Part shown: positions 1 to 12,999 of the stretch, one piece after another | Layout: each line of letters starts with the position of its first letter | How positions within the stretch are numbered: position 1 is the first letter of the stretch | NCBI RefSeq assembly: GCF_020080835.1 | Contig: NC_058163.1 | Location: 19,495,904-19,559,903, forward strand | DNA: 64,000 bases | From: Cotesia glomerata | Taxonomy: Eukaryota > Arthropoda > Insecta > Hymenoptera > Braconidae | Direction: 5' to 3' | Position numbers and translations under genes: made by a program | The notes under the pieces: model-generated | Told to the model about the DNA's origin: nothing | The model's input: only the letters and a program-made list of their open reading frames with translations | Database searches by the model: none

Positions 1-460
1 TTGTGACATATTTACTGACAACCTACCCGAAAACATTACACAAAAGACTGATCAATATCGTAATTATTAAATTTACATCATGATTAAGCTATGATGTAGA
101 CAATAATTCTAAAACGGCTGCAACAGTAAAACTGTTTCATTAAACGAACTCTAAAAGGAGTAATATTGAGGCTACTACCACTTCTAAGTAGTGAAAAATA
201 GAGCTTATTAAAAGAGCTTTACGATACATTCTACCGAATTTCAATATTTTGTCTAATTCAGTAATTATACCAAGTTGAAGTAGTAAAAACATCAATTTTT
301 ACGATTTTCAAAATTTCAAAATCCTGTCATTTCCAAATTACTCGCCCGATTAAGCTCATCTTCGAACTTAACCTTGGTCTTGATCGATAGATAAAGCATG
401 CTGAGTTTCAGAAGAATCGGTCATAAATTGAAAACGCTATCGTGCTGACAAGTCGCGTTA

Positions 461-492
461 TATCGTATATATATATATATATATATATATAA

Positions 493-545
<53 letters not shown>

Positions 546-555
546 CATACATATA
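461..555. repeat. (TA)n microsatellite with duplicated AAATACATACATAT unit
   Basis: Two long alternating TA runs are each followed by the same AAATACATACATAT segment, so the tract looks like a tandem duplication of a compound microsatellite. No coding potential. Confidence 0.9.
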
Positions 556-1225
556 TAAACTTTTGAACTATATATATTTTCTGACTCAGCTCGACAAACT
601 AAGTCAGAAAATGACTAAATTTTTTAAAAGTTGCGCCATGAGGACGGCTGCAATAGTTAGATTTTTATAAAATCTACTAAAAACAATAATTGAGTGGTCT
701 TCTGTGCACTAAATAAAGTTTAGCCTTAGCCCACGCATGTGCACTTGCACCATATTTTCCTGATATGAAATGAAAACGCCACGAAACATTAGAATTTCAA
801 ATTAAAGTGCAGTTTATTGAATCATCCTAATAACATGAATAAGTACTGTAGATGTAAACTCCTCATTATTTTTTTTTGTTTATACACTAGTCATTAAAAG
901 TGAATTTTTCTTTTTTAACTTTATTTTAAAAATTTATAATACAATATATTCTTTAATTAAAAATTAAATCAATTTTATGAGGTGTGAACTTTTTGATTAT
1001 CGATTCACAGTATATTATTTAAAAAAAAAATAAGAAAGGCTGAAGTTATCTCGAATGAAGTAAATAAGTCTTCTTGCCTCACATAAACAGTACAGTTTCA
1101 GTCTTGATAAAGAATTTTTTCTCGCTATAAAAGTCTTATTTTTCAAATTCAAGCTGGTATAATAGAGTACTTCTAAAAATTAATGAATCATCGTAATAAT
1201 AGCATGAAACCTATCAATAAATATA

Positions 1226-1558
1226 CTGAGAAAACAGTTTGTTTGGCTCAAATGCGCAGATTTATTTGAAATAAATTAAAAATATATATTTAATGTTAAC
1301 AAATTCCTTTTATTCAAATATATATTACTTTGAATCAAATACTACCTCGTTTTGGTTTATTTAACTGAATCGACTCATTTATTTCATTTAAATAAAGATT
1401 TGTTAACTATTAACAAATCTCACTTTAAGTAAATTACGCTTGGTGTCGCTAAGATCGCCACTGTTATTTCTCGGCGTGATTTATAAAAAATAAATAATGA
1501 AAATTAACTCAGTTTACAAATGTATTTTGTTTAATTTTTGTAGAAATAAATAAAATAA

Positions 1559-1593
<35 letters not shown>

Positions 1594-2397
1594 TTAGACA
1601 AATATGTATTGAAATAGTTAACTATAATAGACATTAATAATTATGATGCTGAAGTTAGCCGACAGCTGTCAATTTTTTTAATTTTTATTACAGATCAACG
1701 ATAAAACACATATTTTAATGCACTTGTAATTTTTTTTTAATTTTTAGACGTGGAACTTTTTAATTAAAATTTTTTCGTGATAATTTTATTATTATAAAAG
1801 TCCTAAAAATTGACAGATGTTTGTTAATTTATGAAAATTAAGTTAGCCGTCATCTAAAAATTTTTAGAATTTTTTTTATTGAAAAAATTGTTACAAAAGA
1901 AATTTTTTTAAAAAAATTCATTCGTAAAAAACTTGAAAAATTATAAGTGCAATTTAAAAAAAATATTTTCTAGATCTAATTTAATAAATAAAAAAAAAAA
2001 TTAAAAATTAAAAACGTCGCTTAACTTTATAGTATTATTGTTAATTTCAGTATAATTAATAATTCCAAAAGAATTGCCCATTTAACCCCAAACGTTCGAT
2101 ATGTCTACTTTTACTACTTTCCTAACCTAAAACTAAAAATCATTGCTTTGAGTATATTCAAACATACCATTTATTTATAGTTAACAAATCTGATTTGGTT
2201 GAAATATATCATTGTTAGCACCAAAGAAATATTTGTTAACTATAAAAAAATCTGGATTTCATTCAAATATACTGTAACTTTGTCTCAAATAAATCAATTT
2301 ATTTGTATCAAATAAATATTTCTTGTGATATTTAAATAAGAGATTTATTTATAGTTAACGAGCCTCATTTCATTTAAATGAACTGTTTTCTCAGTGT
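1226..2397. mobile_element. degenerate fold-back element (CACTGAGAAAA type ends)
   Basis: The left end reads ACTGAGAAAACAGTTT and the right end is its near-exact inverse (AACTGTTTTCTCAGT). Inside both arms the motif ATTTGTTAACTAT recurs in both orientations. The arms beyond the first 16 bases have diverged, so this would be an old copy. An (AT)n run at about 1561-1591 lies in the centre. No transposase reading frame is visible. Element limits are inferred from the terminal match only. Confidence 0.4.
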
Positions 2398-5078
2398 ATG
2401 CATACAAATGTAGGGATACTATACACAGTTAATGCATATAATATTGTAAATAACTTTGTTGGTTATTATTTTCACTGAAAAGATCAGAGGTCAGGTCGGG
2501 CAATGGCTTGTCGATGGTGTGATGTCGTAAAACACGTGGCGTTTGACCACTGGTACCATCAAGCGTAAGCCACATCCTGTTCTCGACATCTAAGTTACCT
2601 CTTGTCCATACTCTCCGTGTTTCATGTATTACTGTCTCTTATATTCGTTAAGAGTACAGAAGCTCTCCTCGTACTCGAGCTCGTGTCTCTTCCCATGTCT
2701 TCCTGTGTTTTCTTTCTTCCTCCTTCGAGTTTTCTCATTGCCAGGAGAAGAGTCACTTCGTACAGAAAAGAAGGAAATGACGTTCTGTGCATAACAAGGT
2801 GTTTGTATACTTGGCTAACTTAAGAGGATAAGTTGCTCCTCAGGTCACGCTTCATGCTATCACATAAACAAAAAAAAAACTCGAGAAAGTGTTAAAACTT
2901 GTTGACCTTAAAATCATTTCAAAATTTTTGTATTGAGCTTCTAATGTACTTGCTTATTTTTACTTATTCTTCTATTCTTGAAGTATATATTAAAACGCAA
3001 CCTTTTTCTCATTTGATAGTTCAATACTTATATAGTAAGAGTTTTATGATAAATGTTAAACGTAATTGAAAATACAAAATTACTAACAATGTTATATTTA
3101 CTGGAGCTGTAATTACGAGATAAATATATGTTCTAAATGCATTTATATTAATTTTACTCTAAATTTAATTTTGGAGTACGAAATTATTATCATTTTGATG
3201 TGTTTTTTATTACTATTGCTAAAACTTATTTAAATGAACGAAAATTTTCCAAAGCGATTGAATGAACCATTTTTTAAGAGTAGAACTATCCCCGAAAAAA
3301 ATTTTCTAATAAAGCCAATTTTTATAACTAACCTTACGTAGTCTGATCTGGTCATATATGGCTGTATATGACTATATATGATAGTAAAAAAAAATAGAAA
3401 TATTTCAATTTTTTATTTTTTTAGAAATTAATATGTCAATTAACATATCACATTAAACAAAAATATTAGCAAGTATATAGTCAAAATACGCTTGATAAAC
3501 CTTGCTGAGTAAACTAAGAGACGATTATTCATACAGATTGATTTTTTTTTCGTTTTGGGTTTTGAAAAAGGATTTATTTGCAATAATTTATAAAAACTTG
3601 AACTATAATACGGATTTAGATTTAGTTTCTCATCCATAATGATCTAATATTAAAAAACTTTATCTCAAATTACGTCAATTTGTCATTATCGTTATAATAT
3701 TATTCATTAATATATTCTTTATGAGAAAAAATTAAATAAAATTACACTTTTCTATTTTTGACAGCTACTTTTTCATGGAAATACATACTTTTTAACTTTA
3801 GGTCCTCAAATAGCGAAAAAAGAGATGATTTGATTAGCAAAAACCATTAGAAAAATATAAAGAATTTTCATTTTGTAGAACGACACAATAACTGCTTAAT
3901 TTAATTTTAAATTCAATACTCATCAATAAATTAAAAACAAAATTTCTGTTGTTATCATTTTTTACAATAGTTCTATTAATTCAGATAAGTGAATGGAAGT
4001 CCAAATTTTTGAAACTATTATTAAATTTGATATGCCTATTGTAACTATTGAGATTGAATCTCATACTTAACGGATTTAAATATAACGTTCATGCAATTTG
4101 AAAATAAATTATTAAATGATTATCTAACACTGTACAGAGGAAAATATTGAGTTTATAAACGGCTTGAAAAAAAAAATACACCATTTTTTCTCTTACGAAA
4201 CTAAAAAATAATCAAATAGATATAATAATTTTTTTAAAATATTAAATATGAAATGATTTTATGTTATTGAATTAGAACTTTTTGAGACAAAGAAAAGTAA
4301 TAAGCATAAACTATTGAGTTCGAATAAAGGAATCAATAAATTGGGTAAAATAAAAACGACTTTAAGATTATTTCAATACAGGAAATGTCAAGTAGTTGCA
4401 CGTAGAGCTGAACGCACGCGCGAATGTACGACTCAAATGACATTTTAAAACATCTCTCCGGAAGTAGGTATGAAGATATTTTTGTCCTTATCTTTTGCAA
4501 TGCTATACCTATATGATACTTGGATGCATAATCGCGAGTGAGGAATCATATGTTAAACAAGAAGCACTGTAATCACATCCTTTTAAATTAATAAATAATA
4601 AATAAAACAATATACATACCATATATGTTTATGAATTATGCATAGTAACAAGGGATCCGAAGTAAAATGTGACACCATTTTTATGACAAAAAAATGTTTA
4701 GTCTGTACAATTAAAAATTTCTAGTGAAATAATTTCATCTATGTATTATTATGATTCATTAATTATCTCAGTTGTATTATTTTATTGACAAGATTTTGTA
4801 GTACCAAAAAAAAAATGCTTTTAATGAATAATGATATAGTGTTCAGAACACTATAACTTTAATTCTACTGAATGTTTTTAACTAAAAATTTAACTGTATA
4901 CTCTTGAAATATCTATAAATAAATACTAAAAAGTTCAAAGTTCTATCTCTTCATTGGTCTTTACAAAAAAATGCTCAAAAATCAGGGCATCAAACCAAAA
5001 GACCCCCTTAAAATTGAATCACCGATTAGAATCTTATGACAAATCGGTCGAATTAAAGAAGTTAATTTAATTTCTTTT

Positions 5079-5256
5079 ACACAGTAAAAAATTTTGCGTC
5101 ATTGCGTCAAAAAATTTTGTGTTAAATATTTAACACTTTTATGTGTCAATTTAACATTTATTGTGTTAAATTAACACGTAAAAGTGTTAAATATTTAACA
5201 TAAAAATTTTTAACACAAAATTTTTTGACGCATTGACGCAAAATTTTTTACTGTGT
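5079..5256. mobile_element. 178 bp palindromic MITE
   Basis: The sequence starts ACACAGTAAAAAATTTTGCG and ends with the inverse. The two halves pair almost throughout, including the shared TGTGTTAAATATTTAACAC core. A short, non-coding, fully fold-back unit with such ends is typical of a miniature inverted-repeat transposable element. The superfamily cannot be assigned because the target duplication is unclear in AT-rich flanks. Confidence 0.7.
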
Positions 5257-7186
5257 GTAATTATTATCGAAAATAAAATACATTTTCTTTATCAGTTAAT
5301 CCATCAAAAATTTAAGCGGAATAATAAATATAATTAACGCTAAATATTATTACTAGTAATTTATTTGCTTATAAATATTATTAAATAATTAAATTATATA
5401 GATTAATTTATTTGTTAAAAATTATGTACAACCCAAATAAAATTATTAATAAATTAGTGAAATGGTTTATTATAACAATAAGCCATTGAAATATTATTTT
5501 TATTAGTGAAATAACTTAAAGATTTTATGCATTTATATTTTTACAAGATCTCACATTTGAGTGTCGTATTTAACGTAGCGTCTGATGGTTTTGCGGAGTC
5601 ATTTGGTGCAAGCAACGCAAATATTAAAAAAGAATAATGTTTGACATCAGACGAAAAATACTTTAATTGCATTCTTTATTAACAAAACGATTGCCTCTAA
5701 TATTTCACTTTTATTTATAGCGATTCATTATAGAAGAGTTTAATATTAAAATATTAACTTGCTTTATGCTACTCGACTTATTTTTTTCCATTATTAATTT
5801 TTATTACTTTATGTCTTAACTTTGAATATTTTTTACTAGATATTAGAGATAAAAGTTTTTGGTTAAAAAAATATATTTTAAATCTTGCAGAAGGCTGTCG
5901 GGAATTTTACTTTAGTGGTCTATGACGAAGCGGAAATAAATATGTGATTTATCCTTGTAAATTTTATCACAATTTTTATATTTGACCTTATTTCCAGAGT
6001 AATTTATAATCTGTTAATATAAATTCATATACCAAATATAAATTTTTGACTAAAGATTAAATTAGAGATCAATTTTCTTAATTAAGTATATTGTTATTTA
6101 TAGATTATATTATGAATTTAGATACTAATTATAACTACAGCTAATTCAAAATTTAGAAATAATGCAATGAAATAATTATGCAAATAAATTGTTGCATCTT
6201 AATGGTCTGTTGAGCAGCAATCGAGGCTGAGCTTTCAGTTTATTATTTCATTCACTATCTCTTTTTGTCATGCAGTTATTCATATATATTCGTATGTTTG
6301 TGTTAAAAAAAACTCGGGCAATAAGACGAAATATTTTGTTAGACACTCGAGGCAAATCACAATACCAAAAAATTTTTAAATAATCAATGAAAAATAACAC
6401 ACTATTATGTATAGACAAACAACATCGTATTAAGTAGATATTTAAAAGTAATCAAATAAATCAGATGATTTTAGTATTTATGTACTCTACACGGAAAAAA
6501 ATTAACTGTTGCTGCAACAGGAGGCAGCCATGTTGCAGCAACAGGATAAAGTCCTGTTACAGCAACAGGATTACTACTGTTGTTGCGACTTAATAGTAAA
6601 ATATAGTTGGGTCATTCCATGTCAAATTGACCCACAGTTGGAATTGACCCCTTTTGATTTGGATAAATTTTGATCAGAAATTTTCTTTTATAATATAACG
6701 AACTTCTGCCAGACGAAAAAAAATTAAAAAATTTTATTCAAAAGATATGCAAATTCAAAATTTCGCTATTTTTTCAGTTTTTTGATTTTGTTTTTGGAAT
6801 ATCTCGAACGTTATTATAGATACGGGAATGGCCTTTCGTTTGTTTGAAAGGGGACACTTAGGGCTATTGAAAAAAAAATATTTTGGAAAAAAATACCAAA
6901 TTTGTTAAATTTTTAATTTTCAAAAATCGTCAAAAATCTCGATTGACATTAAAATTTTGGCTCAATTTTTTTTTGTATAGTACCTTGTACTGATCTTAAA
7001 AGACCCTGAAATTTTTAGAACTGTGTGTGTGTTTTTTTTTTAATATGAATTTTTGAATTAAAAAAAAAAAAATTTTCTTGTTTTTTGCAACTTTTAAGTA
7101 AGGTAAAGTTATGCAGATACATAGTATTGTAATTTTGAGCATTAAAAAATTAAATGCACGACATGAAAATATTAAATAATAAAATA

Positions 7187-7570
7187 ATTTTAACTTTTTT
7201 TTATTTTTTTGAAGTAATCTTAAAGTCAGGCTTAACGCATGATATAATTGTTATTCGTCGTTTTTTTACTTCATTTAAATTTTCCGACGATATTTATCGT
7301 CTTTTTAAGATGGAAATGATTTGAAATTTGTGATTGAGCAACATTAATGTGCAGAAATTTGTAAGTAAACAAGTATTCGAAAAAACAAAACAAAATTGAT
7401 ATTCTCATCACATGATTTCTGATTTTTATTGGAAATTTATATCTGATTGAGTTATTTGACGTTAAAAACTGTTATTGAAGTGAAGAAACGGACAAAATAT
7501 ATCATGCGTTAAAAAAAATAAGAAACTATATCATGTGTTAAGCCTGACTTTAAGATTACTCCAAAAAAAT

Positions 7571-7577
<7 letters not shown>
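7187..7577. mobile_element. small nested fold-back element
   Basis: The segment around 7210-7250 containing AATCTTAAAGTCAGGCTTAA is inverted at about 7525-7565 (TTAAGCCTGACTTTAAGATT). The arms are roughly 60-70 bp and the interior is about 250 bp of AT-rich non-coding DNA. It sits between the left arm of the larger fold-back element and the CA-core element. Confidence 0.6.
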
Positions 7578-8524
<947 letters not shown>

Positions 8525-8870
8525 TAATTTATTATTTATTATTTCCACGTCGTGCATTTAATTTTTCAATGCTCAAAATTACAATACTATGTATCTGCAT
8601 AACTTTACCTTATTTAAAAGTTGCAAAAAACAAGAAAAAATTTTTTTTTGAAATTCAAAAATTCATATTTAAAAAAAACACACACAGTTCTAAAAATTTC
8701 AGGGCCTTTTAAGATCAGTACAAGGTACTATACAAAAAAAATTGAGCTAAAATTTTAATGCCAATTGAGATTTTTGACGAAACTGAAAAAATAGCGAAAT
8801 TTTGAATTTACATATCTTTTGAATAAAATTTTTTAATTTTTTTTCGTCTGACAGAAGTTCGTTATATGAT

Positions 8871-8945
8871 AATAGTATATTACACACCTAGGGAAGTAAA
8901 ATAAGAAATGTCTCTGATCACATGTAATTGTCAGCCGAGGACTTT
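8871..8945. repeat. fragment of the GTATATTACAC palindrome family
   Basis: AATAGTATATTACACACC and the following 55 bases match the left arm of the complete elements at 10.12 kb and 21.90 kb. The right arm is missing. It abuts the right end of the large fold-back element, so one of them was probably cut by the insertion of the other. Confidence 0.65.
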
Positions 8946-9516
8946 CTCCAAGGACGTCTTACTCTACGCGATTCATATTTTTAATTTTGAATTGATAAAA
9001 ATGTAGAAAAAAAAAAGGTCTGGTTCAAGATATTACGTATTTTAAAAGCTCAATCTGAAAACTCAACATGTGATTTCAATCAATCTAAACTAATGTAACC
9101 AATTCATTGCTAAAAAATATTTCTGTATTTTTTTTCTTGTACGTATAGGTTTAAAACCTTTAAGTGCAATAAAAGGAATTAATTATATTATTAATTATTA
9201 TCTATTTAAAACTAATTAACAGCTTAACAATAAAATTTATAATAATTTTTTTATTAAACGTTGACAAAAATTAAACTTTTGGAATAAAACATGAAACATA
9301 AATATTCGATAATTAGGAAATCACATCGAGATAATTTAATGAATATCCGATTATTCGCAATGATCACAGACATATTCGTCAGAATAATATTCGCCAATAC
9401 CAGCGCAAGAATCATGAAACCATATTTATTACAATTTTTACTCTGAATCCATGACTGTGGATTCTGAGTAAAGTCCATTGCAATAAAAACAATGGCAATC
9501 ATCATTTTTACATTTT

Positions 9517-9547
<31 letters not shown>

Positions 9548-9582
9548 CAAATTTTTTGGTTTTAATTTAATTTTTTTTCTGT
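8946..9582. other. AT-rich spacer with poly(T) run
   Basis: No gene seen. A T run of about 28 bases occupies 9520-9547. An 83-codon open frame on the minus strand (9254-9505) has hydrophobic, low-complexity content with no recognisable domain. Confidence 0.5.
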
Positions 9583-9830
9583 TTAACTGAGGACTTTTTT
9601 TCCTTCATTTTGATTTTCTTTTTCTTTGAGTTCTCGGCGATACTCAAGACTCGTAAGAATCGTGGTTTTCCCTCGACGACGTTTTCTGAGAGGAGAATCT
9701 CTAGATTTGGTGGTAATGGCTTCAGTAAAAAAAAAAATTTTTTTATATGATTTTTTAGGGAGGGGGCCGTTGTGCCCCAGGAAAAAAAATTTTTTTTTTT
9801 CGATTTTTGGCAAAATTTCGACTGATTCAT
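9583..9830 (-). pseudogene. possible pogo/Tigger-type transposase remnant
   Basis: On the minus strand one frame reads SPLRKRRRGKTTILTS followed by LEYRRELKEKE, which resembles the basic linker near the C-terminus of pogo/Tigger-type transposases and of insect proteins derived from them. The rest of that protein is absent. The adjoining region to about 10070 on the same strand is interrupted by homopolymers and by two copies of a GGGGC...GGCCCCC motif. If the similarity is real this is a short decayed fragment; it could also be chance in a lysine-rich frame. Confidence 0.25.
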
Positions 9831-10124
9831 TCGAAATAGACAGAAAATAAAGGAATTTGATGGTTAAAAGCCACAAAAAGGAAAAACCGGCTTAAGGGGG
9901 CCGCTCTGCCCCACCCTCCCCTATATCTTTTTCTGCTTTGGATTTTCTTCCTCTTTTTTTCAGGCTCGTTTGACTTCCATATGTGTTATCTCTTACTTCT
10001 TGGCTGTTGTGATTTGAATTTGCCGCCTTCAAGACACCCATTGCGCCTGCGCTGCTTATTTCTGTTGTTACTATGCTATTTAGAGGTTATCTTTCTCTCC
10101 AGTGAAACTTGATGCGAGATTTAA

Positions 10125-10346
10125 TAGTATATTACACATCTAGGGCAGTAAAATAAGAAATGTCTCAGATCACATGTAATTGTTGTCCGAGGCGAAGCCG
10201 AGGTCAATAAACATGTGATCTGAGGCTTTCTTATTTACTGCCCGTGATGTGTATACTATTTTTCTCCTCGACGGAGGCGGAAAGCGGCATTTTCGTTTAG
10301 CGCAGCGGGAGAAAAATTGACGCTTTCCGCCCGGAGGTGAGAAAAA
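10125..10346. mobile_element. double-palindrome element, copy 1
   Basis: Two hairpins lie head to tail. The first (about 10125-10260) has ends ATAGTATATTACAC / GTGTATACTAT, arms containing GGGCAGTAAAATAAGAAA and its inverse, and a GC-rich centre GAGGCGAAGCCGAGG. The second (about 10261-10346) has arms CGGAGGCGGAAAGCG and CGCTTTCCGCCCGG. The same pair in the same order is found at 21902-22120. It is non-coding; the 73-codon frame across it comes from the palindromes. Confidence 0.75.
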
Positions 10347-10349
10347 TAT

Positions 10350-12720
10350 CATTTTACCTGCATTTAGTGCATTTATTTGCCTAAAATACAAATTTTATTT
10401 CTAGTTCCTTTTCAGAAATTACGCACTCGGTTTTACTGCCTTACAACCAATCTTATACTAAAATAATAGCCTGAAACACTCTATCACGATGTGCACATCC
10501 CGCGGGTTCTTATTTGTTAAGAATTTCAGTTAGATTAAAGTAATTAATTCGATCTATTAAAACGTAATAATGTTATTAATCTGTTAATTGTTACTTTTTA
10601 AGTGAGAATTTATCACCAAGTCTTAGACATAAAATAATCTGTTTATTGGAATTTGGTTTAATGTTTTAAAAAAATCAATTTTTTTGGAAAAATATAATTA
10701 ATATTTACAAACTTAAATTTTAGATAGATTGTTTAAACTAGTTATTAGTAATTTAACGCATTATATTAAACTTTTTTTAGCTAAATAAAAATTTATTGTT
10801 GTCTAATAATTCCTTACTCGGATGTTTATATTTTCTCTAAGTTGTCAAAATAAAAATATAAATATTAGATTTCTCAAATAAGAATTCAAGTTTTATATTA
10901 ATAAAAATTCAGCGATAACACGTGAAATAAATATCAAATCATCATTTATTATCGCTCGATTCTTATATAATAAACATATAACAAAAGATTCGCATTCAAT
11001 ATTCTTTCTCAGTGTGTTGATAGTATACGTGTAATGATCCAAAAATATATATTTTCACTTTTATTCACATTTCGTGCATTTTACACCTTATTGAAAGGCG
11101 TTTATCACTGAGAATAACAAAATATGTGTTATTTAGTCGTATAGTATTTATTATACATTAGATTTTGCAATTTCCAACTATCAACCTTGGTGTTACCTTA
11201 CCACAAAAAATTCTTTGATGTCCATTTATAAACATAAAAAAAAATACACACGTGAATAGCCGGGTGTTGGTGTTACTGCTGCTGTGGCACTTTCTTTCTT
11301 GATATATTCGCGGTTGGTCTTTTACCTTGGTGTGTTATGTTCAATATTATATATACTGCTGCAACAGCACCTGTCATCAAGACAACCTGTTCACAAACAC
11401 ACTTCACTTTCAACCTTTTTTATTCCGCACGTGCCATGCACGATCGCATATGACAATTCTACCAGACATGTCATTTGATCAATTTTTTACTAACTTAATA
11501 TCACTTTTTCGCGTCTTTTTTTCATAAAAAAAAAAAAAGATGATAAAGGAAAATGGAATACAAGCTATTTATAGTCACTGCAACGAAAATATTTTAATAT
11601 TTTAATCGTATATTTATTTGTAGAGTGTAGAATAATGAATTTATTTCTATAAGTTTGACATACTCTTAAAAATAACTTTCTTTTGTTGAATCAAATGATA
11701 AATATTAAAATAAAAATTTATTGTAACGTAAGTAAAACTTATATTTGATTATTTAACTCGTTGTTAAAAGATGAATTAAAATAAAATAAAAATTTTTTAT
11801 ATCAGTGATATAAATTTCAATATCTGATAAAACAATGTATACCGATGCGATGAATATTGAATTATTTAATACATAATATAATATATAATTTCTGTTAATC
11901 ATGTAAGTATCAGACACATATTTTACTCTCTTTTTACTTTTCTCTCTTTTAAACGCAGCATCTGCGCCAAAGCACCTGTGTACACCCAGCTCCGACACGT
12001 ACGTGTATTTATCGTCTTGCGCCGCATTTCTCGGCTGGATCATCTTAGTCATCCGATCAACTTTACTGATGTTTTATATTTATCAGATAAAACGGCTTTA
12101 AAGGAGATTCAAGTGTTTATAATTTTTAAATAAACGTTAAAAAATATATTATTCGACTATTTTACAAAACAAAATAATCTTTATAAAAAGCATGTCAAAA
12201 ATGAAATTTTTTTCAATAGACACTCGAGAAATAAAATTAGACACCGAGGATTCTTTTAAATCAGCAAAAAAAAAGTACAAAAATGAATACTGTACAGTAT
12301 TGACTTCTTGATAATTATCGAAAATTCCGTAGCAGTACACAGATTGAAAAAAATTGGCAACGTCGCATAGACTGTTCCTCATTCACTTCGAAAATTAGTC
12401 CGCAAATTTTTTACAACATAATAAAAATAAATATATCTTATGAGTTAATTAATAACAAAAATAATAAATACTTTAAGTCAACTTTTTGTTTATTAAACGC
12501 AGAATTACATTTTTTTGTGTGCTGATTTTAGTAAAACAAACTTTTCATTTTTATTGTACAATTAAATAATCGAATCAAGTTGATTTTTTTGCAGTGTTCA
12601 AAATGACGATCAATTTTTTAATTTCTCGTTAAGAAAATTGATAATTTTCAAAAAGTTGGAAAGTTTTTCTCAATCTGGCTTTTATTAAATTGATTAATTA
12701 TTGATCCTGTGCAAGATTTT
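10350..12720. other. AT-rich intergenic DNA with two GC-richer islands
   Basis: No supported gene. The islands at about 11240-11470 and 11930-12060 are less AT-rich. The second is open on the minus strand for about 45 charged residues before the frame turns into hydrophobic low-complexity sequence. Neither peptide is recognisable. They are candidates for regulatory DNA or for an unannotated transcript. Confidence 0.45.
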
Positions 12721-12727
12721 TTATGCA

Positions 12728-12995
12728 CACTGATAGAAGGATTTATTTGTATTAAAAAATATTTGTTAATAGTTAACAAATCATTTATTAGAGACCATTT
12801 TTAGTATCAAACAAATATTTCTTAGTATTTAAAATGATTTGTTTGTATTTAATAAATCAGATATTCATTTATTAAATATTAATAAATCTTTTTAAATACT
12901 AAGAAATATTTGTTAAGGACTAAAAAGTGGTCTCTAATAAATGATTTGTTAAATATTAACAAATATTTTAACTATAAACAAATCCTTCTATCAGT
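12728..12995. mobile_element. 268 bp fold-back MITE
   Basis: The ends CACTGATAGAAGGATTTATT and its inverse (ACAAATCCTTCTATCAGTG) are nearly exact, and the halves pair along most of their length (for example the AAATCATTTATTAGAGACCA segment and its inverse near 12930-12950). The interior is made of ATTTGTTAA motifs also seen in the fold-back element at 1.2-2.4 kb, so the two may be related. Non-coding. Confidence 0.7.
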
Positions 12996-12999
12996 GCAC

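Larger units (their letters stand above)
1..6600. other. AT-rich intergenic DNA, no supported gene
   Basis: Very AT-rich DNA with only short, low-complexity open frames and no recognisable protein domain. It contains the (TA)n tracts, the fold-back element near 1.2-2.4 kb and the palindrome at 5.08-5.26 kb listed separately. The segment 2460-2840 is noticeably richer in G and C than its surroundings and is open for 73 codons, but the predicted peptide resembles nothing I know. It may be a regulatory island or part of a non-coding transcript. A short stretch near 6509-6585 repeats a CTGTTGCTGCAACAG-like motif several times. Confidence 0.6.

Noticed and set aside
2602..2823. 73-codon plus-strand frame in a GC-richer island
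   Set aside because: No similarity recognised, no splice or promoter context; treated as possible regulatory DNA.
9583..9876. Two overlapping minus-strand frames considered as a full gene
   Set aside because: Cut by homopolymers and too short; at most a transposase fragment, listed with low confidence.
11753..12052. 99-codon minus-strand frame starting MTKMIQPRN
   Set aside because: The first ~45 residues look protein-like, but no family is recognised and the rest is hydrophobic low-complexity sequence; not enough for a gene call.
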